Source of the DNA: Pseudogymnoascus destructans
Taxonomy: Eukaryota > Ascomycota > Leotiomycetes > Thelebolales > Thelebolaceae
Reading direction: 5' to 3'
Length of the DNA stretch: 64,000 nucleotides
NCBI RefSeq assembly: GCF_001641265.1
Contig: NW_020167534.1
Coordinates: 1,054,001 to 1,118,000, forward strand
The stretch's first letter is position 1. Each line of letters opens with the position of its first letter. The position numbers and the translations under genes were made by a program. The notes below the pieces were generated by a model. That model searched no databases. It was not told the origin of the DNA and saw only the letters and a list, made by a program, of their open reading frames with translations. Positions 56,297 through 64,000 of this stretch are shown here, piece after piece.

Positions 56297-56808
56297 CATG
56301 TTTGTAAGGATGCCTCCTTACCTAGATACTCGAAGAACCCGCCTCAGAGCTGTTACGGTCACCACAAGCATGAAATCTGACTCAGTGTGGTTTCGAACCA
56401 GTAGAGGAGCACATAGCGAGTTACACTATAGTTGTAAGGACACAGGGCACCCAGCTCACAGTAATAGCATATGAGAGTGCGAGTCGGAGGCTAAACGGAT
56501 GCTATCCTATAGGTCTACTATGAAGGATACAAAAAAGATGAAGGGGGAACCCCGTTGAGTCTGTTTCCTTAACTCCCGAAATGGGCCCGACTCGGTTATC
56601 CCAACCCTAGCCCTGAACCTTCCACCGCAACAGGTCTGCATCGGCCCTGAACCCTATACACTTACCGTCCCCCACTATAGTGTAACTCGCTATATGCTCC
56701 TCTACTGGTTCGAAACCCCACCGAGTCAGATTCCATGCTTGTAGTGACCGTAACAGTTCTGAGACAGGTTCTTCGAGTATCTAGGTACGGAGGCATCCTT
56801 ACACATGT
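56297..56808. mobile_element. Inverted-repeat (foldback-like) element with CATGT duplication
   Basis: Two arms of about 130 bp, 56303-56431 and 56674-56803, are near-perfect inverted copies (TGTAAGGATGCCTCC outward end), with 240 bp of unique sequence between. The whole is flanked by CATGT at 56297-56301 and 56804-56808. It has no ORF and sits inside the pogo transposase, so it is probably a non-autonomous DNA element. Confidence 0.75.
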
Positions 56809-57190
56809 GTATGTTCGTACATAAGGAACGATATTGTATTGAATTTATATGGAATAGTTTCGAAACAATCCTGTCATAATGATGATACTATAAGCTATTT
56901 CCATACTCTCTCATAGAGCACAGTTTTGAAGGATATTTGGTGCCATGGTTATCGCTTGAGAGGCCTATCATAGTGTTGAATACTGTTACGGGGGGAGATA
57001 TTGTACTGGGCAACTAGTCCTGGACTGGTCTGGCGAGCATCATATGGCCCACAAATCACCCATGTAAAATTAGGCCAGCACCCTATCAAAGAGTGCCACA
57101 ACCGTCTAAAAAAAAGGGCCGTCGCCCGTAAGGTACTCGCCTATCCTATCTGTAGATTTCCCCTTCTCCCCTAAAGGGCCTAGCTAGCCT
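56809..57190. other. Transposon debris
   Basis: The first ~90 bp read, with stops, like the last part of the pogo catalytic domain. The rest has no gene; a GTTACGGGGGGAGATATTG at about 56,988 resembles a gypsy polypurine/LTR border but I cannot pair it with a second LTR. Confidence 0.4.
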
Positions 57191-57440
57191 CTAACCTAGG
57201 AGGATGACAATGACGACAATGGTGCCACTAGCGCCGCCGGTCAAAACCGTATGACCGCCAAGGACATGCTCTTTGTCGTGCGGCTCTGCATCGAGCAGCA
57301 GGCCGCATACGGCCGGCCACTAGTCTAACGAAGCGTTTTAGAAGCGGATTGCCAAGCGCCTCATGGTAGCTCGCGACGAGGGCTTCCGAGTGCCTCATTA
57401 AGGGCAGTAGGCAGAGCCCTGCTAATCGTTAGGGTCGACG
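57191..57440 (+). pseudogene. Relic ORF, possibly Myb/SANT-like domain of a mobile element
   Basis: Reads AKDMLFVVRLCIEQQAAYGRP, then SNEAF-stop-KRIAKRLMVARDEGFRVPH; the stop is TAG where Trp (TGG) would fit a SANT-like helix. Stops and frame changes show decay. Family assignment is tentative. Confidence 0.35.
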
Positions 57441-57810
57441 GGCATAGTGGTAATGGCGGGGTATAGGCGCCTTCAACCTGATATTGCCATATATGGCAAT
57501 TTCTTGGCCTAGAGAGCCTAGCGCTAATTTGGGAATAGAGGGGCAGGGGCCCTGGTTACTGTCACACGCTAAAAGTGCGACAGTAATTCAGTTGCTAAAT
57601 TGCTCTACGGAGTATTGTCAAGGGGGGCACAGTATTTCACAGGGGTCACAGTCCCACCTGTGTTGGTTTTAACAAAACAGTGTCATCAAGGTACAATTTA
57701 TTTGTAGCAATTTTGTGGCAGATTACCTTTCGTCTCAAATCCAAAGTTCACACGCGAGCTTAAGGCATATGTATATTACAGCTATTAAAAAGATTCATTC
57801 CCCATCACGC

Positions 57811-59387
57811 TTACAACTCATCATGCTCCTCAGCAGCCTCCTTCACGGCCCCAGTGGCCTCCTCAACGACCTCGGCAGCTTCCTCAGCAGCCTCTTTAAC
57901 CTCCTCAACTGGCTCTGGGATAACGACGGAAGCCTTGTACTTGCCGTTCTCGGCGACAAACTTAACAAGGTCCTCAAGGGTGCGGGCTCCGCTGTAGGTG
58001 ATCGGGGCATCCTTGGAGCCGGCGGGGAAGAGCTTGATGGTAGGGAAGCCCTGGATCTCATCGGGAACGTCGTTGGCAGTGGCATCAACCTTGGCGATGG
58101 TGACCTTGGAGGAGACATCGGCATCAGCAGCGTAGAGGGCGGCAAGCTCATCGTACTTGGGAGCCAATGACTTGCAGTGACCGCACCATGGGGCGTAGAA
58201 CTCAAGGAGAACATCCTTCTCGTTGTTGATGACAACCTCATCGTAGTTCAGGGCAACGACGACGGTGACACCCTCCTGAACCTCGGGGATGGGCTCAGAC
58301 TTGATGCTTGGCTCAAGCTTGCCATCAACAAAGCTCTTGATGAAGGTGGTGATATCGGCGAGGGTGATCTGCTTCTCCTGGTCGAAGGGGAACTTCTGGT
58401 TCTTGGCGACCTCCTGGATGGCGAATGCGGGGAAAGAGTCAACCTTGAGGTTGAGGTTACCGGCGTGGGCACCGAAGGACTTGGCGTCAATGGTGGCGAA
58501 GTTAACGACACCCTTGTACTGCTCGGCAATGGGCTTCAGGAGCTCAGCGAGCTCAGTGCGCTCCTCGGCGGTCTCGGCGAAGATGTAGGCAAGGGGGATT
58601 TTGGCCTCCATGTAGCCGGCGTAGGTCTCTGGGCCGACCTCACCAACAAGGGGGGTGGCGGAGGTCTTGATGAAAGTATCCATGTCCTCGGAGACGAACT
58701 TCTCGGTGTAGGTGTTCTTGCCCTCGTCGAACTTCTTGTAAAGGACAACGGCTGGGGCGGTGACACCCTCGGCCTTGGCCAGGGCCGCATCAGTGGTGGT
58801 GCCGAACAGGAAGCTGTCACGCTGAGCCTCCGCAATAGCGGTGAAGATCTCGGCAGATGCCTTGTCCTCGGCATCAACGTAAGCAACAACGACAACCTTG
58901 TCGGCGGTCTTGAACTCCTCAAGATTCTCGGTGTCGAGAACAGACACAGCTGGTAGGGATTGCTTGATCATGTAAGATGTGATCCTAAGAGGGCATTAGT
59001 ATGCATTTCTGCCCGGGTGGCCATGAGAATAACTTACGCATCAGCCTTTCTTGGGCCAGAGTATGGGGCAACGCTCTCTGGCCCGCGGAAGACCTTGAGG
59101 GTTGGGTAACCCTCAACACCGTAGGATTGGCAGAGCTCAGCCTCCTCTGTGCAGTCAACCTTGACCAGCTTGATATCCTTCTCCTTCAAGGAGGTAGCGG
59201 CCTCCTCGTACTCTGGTGCAAGAGCCTTGCAGTGTCCGCACCATGGTGCAAAGAACTCAGCAAGCACAAGCGGGTTCTCGGCAATGAAAGCCGGGAAGGT
59301 GTCGGTCTTGAGGTCGTGGACATCAGACGCCGAAGCAATGGCAGCAGCGCCGATGAGGCCGAAGGCCACGTTCTTGAAGTTGAACAT
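57811..59387 (-). CDS. PDI1: Protein disulfide isomerase
   Basis: Forms and rearranges disulfides in the ER lumen. Exons 59038-59387 and 57811-58984; 507 aa. A signal peptide (MFNFKNVAFGLIGAAAIASA) precedes thioredoxin domain a with APWCGHCKAL (~50); the two inactive domains b and b' follow; domain a' has APWCGHCKSL (~385). An acidic Glu/Ala-rich tail ends in HDEL, the ER retrieval signal. The intron joins ADA to ITSYMIKQSLPAVS, as in the family. Codon use is strongly biased to C-ending codons, as expected for a highly expressed gene, in contrast to the transposon debris on both sides. Confidence 0.97.
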
Positions 59388-59971
59388 TGTGGGCGGTCGT
59401 TCTATTGATAATCTAGTGGCAACGATAATTAGCAATGGTTCAACGTGGAGAAATAGGAAGCTGGGGAAGGTGGCGGGACTGGGGGGCGGTGATAGCGGGA
59501 ATACCGCCAAATGCATGTGTATAGATAGAGGGGCAGAGATGCTTACATGTTGGATATTGATAGTCGTCTTCTTCTCGACTCAGCTGTGAACCCAATTGCA
59601 AGCTATGCAAACTTGCTTTGACCAAGACAAATAAAGAAGAGAATGTGATTGTTGAATTGTAAGATTCGGCGAGAGGTGGAGATGTGGCCGTCTTTATCTG
59701 GGTACGGAGACGGAACTCGCTAAGTGCTTAGAAACCTATGGACAGCGTGTCTTTTGGGAGGTCACTTTGTACACCAGGCTGTACCGTACCTTACCTACCA
59801 CGGCGGTAGCCGCCTTAACCTTAAACCAGCTCAGTAGTATTTATACCGATAGTATACTAACTACACCGTCGCCTCGGCGTCGCGGAGAAAGGGTCCTACA
59901 GTAACCACTGCCTATAACGGATGGGTCGGTTCGAGGTTTTGCCTTCCGGTATACGGAGTATAGAGTTCCCG
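59388..59971. promoter_or_regulatory. PDI1 upstream region with a UPRE-like core
   Basis: 580 bp without a gene. CAGCGTG at 59743-59749, about 360 bp upstream of the start codon, equals the core of the yeast unfolded-protein response element bound by Hac1. A single 7-mer is weak evidence, though PDI genes are classical targets. Confidence 0.3.
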
Positions 59972-60935
59972 TTACATGAAGTAGTTACAGTACATACCCA
60001 TATCACATGACGCCCCTACTATCCTGCCCCCATACCCCCTAACCAGCCATTCAGAGTAGACTGTTTCTGTAACTGTACCAGTACAACCTCTATTTCCCGA
60101 AGCTCTCTTTTCAAGTAAGCAATGAAGCCTTGATTTAACAAGCTCTTCATGCAATTCTTCAATAACCTCATTTGATGGATTGATGAAGTTTTGAATGTTC
60201 ATAAGCCCATGAATCCTTTGCTCTTTAGCTAATGTACTCACTCATACTTGTTTGAATCTCTTGTAAAACTGCAGTTTGCATCAAACTCCTTTTGCAAGAA
60301 TAGAATCAATTGCTTTCATACATAGCACTTCTAATTTTGAATAATCCCTTGATTAAGTGGTTGATAAATTGACGTTGTGTTTAGAGGAAACCACCAACTT
60401 GTGTCCATTTTATCAGAGTTCCGTTATCCATAAGACTTCCATTGCAACTTCATAAGCACTGAAATTATCCATTAACAGTAGAACAGGGCGTTGTGCTCTA
60501 CTATCGAAAATCATAATGAAATGATTCATCCATGCTGTTGAATTCCATTGCTAATTCCAAGGTTTTTAGGATTCAAGATATGATTTTGAGTAAAACATCT
60601 TAGTTGTTTAGCAGTTCCGATAAACCAAATTGGAACTTTGTCACTCCCATCTTCATTACAGCAGAGGTTAGCTGTAATTCAAGTTTTGTCAACTTTTTTC
60701 CTAAGTAACGAAGTCGATAATCCTGAGTTTGGTAATTTTTTCTAGTAAAATCCAGTCTCATCTATATTGTAAACATCACAAGGTAGGTATTTCGCTTTAA
60801 CTGCTCAGATGTTGTCCATCTGCTGTGTTACTTCTGTTGTGATTTCCATAGAGCTTGCCTCTCCAACTTTTCTTTAGCGGTAGAGATTATGTCTTTTCTT
60901 AAACCTTCAAGCCATCCTTCACTCTATGTAGGGCA
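59972..60935 (-). pseudogene. AT-rich, point-mutated pogo/Tc1-type transposase relic
   Basis: On the minus strand one can follow, with many stops, IDETGFY, KLPNSGLSTSLL, NSDKMDTSWWFPLNTTSIYQPLNQGIIQN (the PPNTTSxxQPLDQG motif of DDE transposases), KQLILFLQKEFDAN and a C-terminal open stretch of 89 codons (59972-60241). Several stops are TAG/TAA where Trp or Gln is expected, i.e. transitions, and the segment is much more AT-rich than its surroundings. This fits repeat-induced point mutation of an old copy. Confidence 0.75.
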
Positions 60936-60954
60936 ATCTTGTCTGTGGTATTCA

Positions 60955-61195
60955 GCACTCCTAATAGTCCAAACAGTCAGTCTGGAAACCTCAGACTGGA
61001 CTGTTAGTCGGTCCGTCATGGTCAGACTGGACTAGTCGTCAGTCTGTCATGGGCAGACTGGACTGTTGGTCTGTTCATTATCGTCAGACCAGACGGACGG
61101 TCTGGTCCGTCTTTGCCAGACTGGACTGTTGGTCCGTCCGTCATCATCAGACCAGACTGCAGTCCAGACTGCAGTCTGGACTATTAGTCTAAATC
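60955..61195. repeat. Subterminal repeats CAGACTGGACTGTTGGTC of a hAT relic
   Basis: At least six copies, direct and inverted, of CAGACTGGACTGTTGGTCYGTC over 240 bp, ending 60 bp from the transposase stop. Such arrays near element ends bind hAT transposases. Confidence 0.75.
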
Positions 61196-61252
61196 ACAAC
61201 ATATGACTTGTAGCCTTTGCTATCTATGATTCTACCTCCAAGCTCCCCTATG

Positions 61253-62426
61253 TCATCTCCACTGTGTCTGATCCCCCACCGCTCTCATCGTGCCCCAATG
61301 CATCAGAGTGGTTGAACCCAGCAGCTGCATCGACATAGCGACACTAGACTCTGCAATTAGCTGACGGTAGTCCTCATGAAGGAGAAAACTCACATCTGAT
61401 GGGACTATCAAGGCGCTGCTGTCCCAGGAACGTAGACATTCTATGAGATTTAAAGTTTCAGCGTCCATAGCTCCTCGCTGATCGGTTACTGTAAGTTTTG
61501 ATTTCGAGAAGAGTCGCTCTGTCCCAGAAGACATGGCTGCAATAGAAAGAATGTCAATGGCCATCAATGACAAGCTAGGGAATCGTTTTCGCTGGGCCAC
61601 CTCCAGCCACCATTTCAGCGGGTCTGGCGTCATCACAACAGGCTCACGGCAGTACACTTCGTACTCGTCATCGTCTGTGTTGAAAATAGTCGCCTTCTGG
61701 TCATTCATCCACATTTTGTACCCATTTAGTCGCCTCGTAGTTGGCTCCTCTGCTAAGCCTGGTCGAAGAACCGGCAAGGAAGAAGTTTATTTGTATGATT
61801 GCCTCCACAGCTGCCCTACCTGAGATTTAGCTCTCTCAATCCATTCCGTCTTGTCTTCCCAAGTCTTCTCCATGTACGCCCACTTGAAAGAAGGGTTTAT
61901 GGCTACTGAATAGACTGGAGAGTCTTCTGTCAATTCATAGTAGTCGGCCAGTTTGGCCCAAGCAGTCTCCATCATCGTAGCCAAGTGGGGGATGGTGGTG
62001 GCCTCCCTGGCAGCCTCGATGTGGTGTAGGAGATAATCCATGGTGGGAAGAACGTCAGCGATGGAATTTTGAACGCCCTCGTTGGCCATTGTCGCGTCGT
62101 GGAATGATTCCAGAAATTTGTGAATCTCAGCCAAAGTTACCCAATCAGACGGAGTTAGGGCATCCTCTTGTAGAGCAGGCTATTGTGCGCAAAATACGGT
62201 GATAGCTTGCCTGACTTTAGGCCTGAGAGCCCTTTCAACCATTTGGTACCATGAATTCCAACGAGTGTCATTGTCACACCATAGCCTGAGGCCGTCAGTG
62301 AGAACAGTAATGTTACGACGGAACAAGAAGGCTGGCCAACTACAGGACAGGAAGGAGGGAGGTCGCATGAGACCGGCCCTGGTACCTGGAGGGGCAGCGG
62401 GGAATAGTAGTTCCGAAGGTATCACG
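61253..62426 (-). pseudogene. C-terminal half of a hAT transposase
   Basis: Reads on the minus strand from NITVLTDGLRLWCDNDTRWNSWYQMVERAL, stop, PALQEDALTPSDWVTLAEIHKFLESFHDAT, the central helices (VAINPSFKWAYMEKTW), stop, and the dimerisation domain FPSLSLMAIDILSIAAMSSGTERLFSKSKLTVTDQR. Two stops break the frame (about 62,180 and 61,785). The N-terminal half is missing: it is cut at about 62,427 where an LTR begins. Confidence 0.85.
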
Positions 62427-62785
62427 TGACGGACTCGCAGGATGATGAGAAGAGTCCTAAGAGTCCAGGACTCTGAGGACTCGAGTGAGTTCCCAGGAGT
62501 CCACTAGGCACGTGATGGACTCGCAGGATGATGAGAAGAGTCCTAAGAGTCCAGGACTCCGAGGACTCGAGTGAGTTCCCAAGAGTCCACTAGGCACGAC
62601 GCCACTATATAAGTAGATAGTATTTCCTTAGATAGGAGCTTCGTGCTCAACTCAATACAGTATTTGTTATATACTAGTAACGTGTTACTTGAAGCCTTTG
62701 TGTCTGATCCCCTGCCTCCTCTGATAAGTAAACCTTTACGCAAGAGAACCTCTGTGTCTTCTATCGTTTAGAAGTCAGCGTTACA
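62427..62785 (+). repeat. 5' LTR of a second gypsy element
   Basis: Probable LTR from TGACGGACTCG to GCGTTACA, about 359 bp; the left border is uncertain by a few bases. It contains an 86-bp tandem duplication (62423 and 62509 starts), a TATA box (TATATAAG, 62606-62613) and, 37 bases on, GTGCTCAA (62643-62650). Confidence 0.6.
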
Positions 62786-62787
62786 CT

Positions 62788-62795
62788 TTGAGCAC
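62788..62795 (+). other. Candidate self-priming site of the second gypsy element
   Basis: TTGAGCAC begins two bases after the LTR end (TTACA-CT-) and is complementary to GTGCTCAA (62643-62650), the predicted RNA 5' end. The spacing is the same as in the intact element. Eight bases only. Confidence 0.45.
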
Positions 62796-62831
62796 CACTT
62801 CTACGAGGTACCGGCTTACACACAAAGCAAC

Positions 62832-64000
62832 ATGTCTGTCGTCAGTTCGAAGGGGAAAACCCCCACCACGCCAACTTCGTCTCAGAGGTCTAAGCCTGAG
62901 AATGAAGAGATGCCCGATGCACCCACCGTCAATGAACTCAAGGAAACTCTACGCGTCAAGTTGCCCGACACTTACTCCGGCAACCGAAAGGAACTTGAGG
63001 TGTTTTTGCTACAGGTCGAACTGTACCAGCACTTCAATGATGAGAAGTTTCCCACCCAGGAGAGCTATGCCCTGTGGACTGCGTCCTACCTTAGGGGGGA
63101 AGCCCTGCGATGGATCGAACCATTCCTCAAGGACTATTTCAAATATGAAAGTACCAATGGAAGCATGACAACTACGCAGACTATGTTTGGCAGCTGGAAT
63201 GGATTCTGTAAGGAAATCCGACGCATGTTCGGAGATATCGATGAGATTAAGACCGCAGAAGACCATCTGTTTGCACTTAAGCAGACTGGCAGCGCCCTCA
63301 CATACTCCACAGAATTCCAGAGATACGGCAATCAGACAGGATGGGACGCCAGCGCACTCATCAGCCACTACCGACGTGGGCTGAAGAGCCATATACGTAT
63401 GGAACTTGCCCGTTTGGAACAACAACCAACGGACATGGTAGCGCTAATCGAACATACGGTCCGAATCGACAATCGACTATACGAATTCCAGAAGGAACGT
63501 CGGACCTATGACAAGCCCAAGAAAAGTTACCCCTACCGGGGAAACGAGGGCAGACGACGGGATCAACACCCGCGAGACAACCGTTGGTCGGACCCAATGG
63601 AACTCGATGCCACGTTCAAACCTGGACGACCCCGTGACCCTAAGAAAGACAGACAATTCAAGGAACGACTCTGTTTTAACTGCGACAAGCCAGGCCACAT
63701 GGCCTGAGACTGCAGACAGCCAAAGAAAGGGAACGGCGGACGCAAAGTCGGCAAACAACTCAATGCCACCTGGACAGGACAGTTGAACGCAACGTTTGTG
63801 AGCAAACAGGACTGGGGAATAAACGGCGAAAGCACCCCAGAAGACGAGAGCTCAGATGAAGGGTCGGAGGCGGAATCGTTCACCGTCTCGGAACAGGAGA
63901 CCTTCAATGAACTCGCACCTACGGAACCAATGAGTCCACGGTGCAAGAGCGTAGTAAGACGCATGGCAAAACACGCCCACGCGAAGATTAGGGCCGAACG
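62832..64000 (+). CDS. Gag region of a second Ty3/gypsy retrotransposon (partial)
   Basis: Starts MSVVSSKGKTPTTPTSS; the retrotransposon gag domain spans ~38-225 (LPDTYSGNRKELEVFLLQVELY, RGEALRWIEPFLKDY, LKQTGSALTYSTEFQRYGNQTGW) and a zinc knuckle begins CFNCDKPGHMA. There a TGA (63705-63707) stops the frame inside the knuckle; the same frame then continues DCRQPKKGNGG, with the last knuckle Cys, open to the window end. One transition from CGA (Arg) or TGG (Trp) explains the stop; readthrough is the other possibility. Pol would lie beyond the window. Confidence 0.85.

Noticed and set aside
56700..56735. tRNA-like B-box word GGTTCGAAACC in the inverted-repeat element
   Set aside because: No cloverleaf, no A box at the right distance; the word is simply part of the arms.
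57616..57690. Possible gypsy border at TGTCAAGGGGGGCACAG
   Set aside because: Resembles a polypurine tract and LTR start, but no second LTR or internal domain could be linked to it.
58177..58956. 259-codon ORF on the plus strand over PDI1
   Set aside because: It is the antisense shadow of a highly codon-biased gene; its Leu/Gly/Asp-rich composition has no family likeness.

Overview
The window is fungal nuclear DNA from a filamentous ascomycete (Pezizomycotina). Genes are dense and carry short introns of about 48-70 bp with GTRNGT donors and CTAAC-type branch points. The protein set (Trm82, Nup159, Pup1, Kel3, Prp39, Wss1, CENP-K/Sim4, Ydj1, Pdi1 homologues and Zn2Cys6 regulators) is that of a mould rather than a yeast. 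I cannot fix the class from sequence alone.

The left arm (1-23,000) is ordinary housekeeping sequence: ribosomal protein P0 (cut by the window edge), uroporphyrinogen decarboxylase, an orphan 709-aa protein, the tRNA m7G methyltransferase subunit Trm82, a farnesylated Ydj1-type Hsp40 with a GC-AG intron, a decayed Zn2Cys6 regulator, nucleoporin Nup159, proteasome subunit Pup1, a Kel3-type kelch protein, a prolyl aminopeptidase and a CENP-K/Sim4 kinetochore protein. Most pairs are divergent or convergent with 200-800 bp between them.

From 23,058 to 28,384 lies a complete but decayed hAT DNA transposon with 13-bp inverted termini and a perfect 8-bp target duplication (ACTTGGGT). It carries a broken transposase, a solo LTR and, on the opposite strand, a spliced histone H3-like gene with a rewritten tail (K4 kept, K9 to R, K14 to T) and inactivating stops. 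This captured H3 gene is the most unusual object in the window.

The middle (28,400-47,600) holds a small repeat-containing hydrophilic protein, a three-KH RNA-binding protein, a Wss1-type DNA-protein crosslink protease, a 4.8-kb gene-free tract full of short tandem repeats in front of a Zn2Cys6 regulator, a DUF202 membrane protein with a 9-nt first exon, splicing factor Prp39, and a thioredoxin-PITH protein.

The right arm (44,486-64,000) is mostly transposon graveyard around the protein disulfide isomerase gene. It contains a solo LTR between two different pogo relics, then a triple nest: an intact Ty3/gypsy chromovirus (48,660-55,273, LTRs that read identical, TSD AGTCT) inside an older solo LTR (TSD TGGTA) inside a pogo/Fot1-type transposase that also holds an inverted-repeat element (TSD CATGT). 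Beyond PDI come an AT-rich mutated pogo relic, a second hAT relic with subterminal repeats, and the 5' end of a second gypsy element running off the window. Both gypsy elements lack a tRNA-type TGG primer site. Instead each has, two bases after the LTR, a short sequence complementary to its own predicted transcript 5' end, the layout known from Tf1 self-priming.
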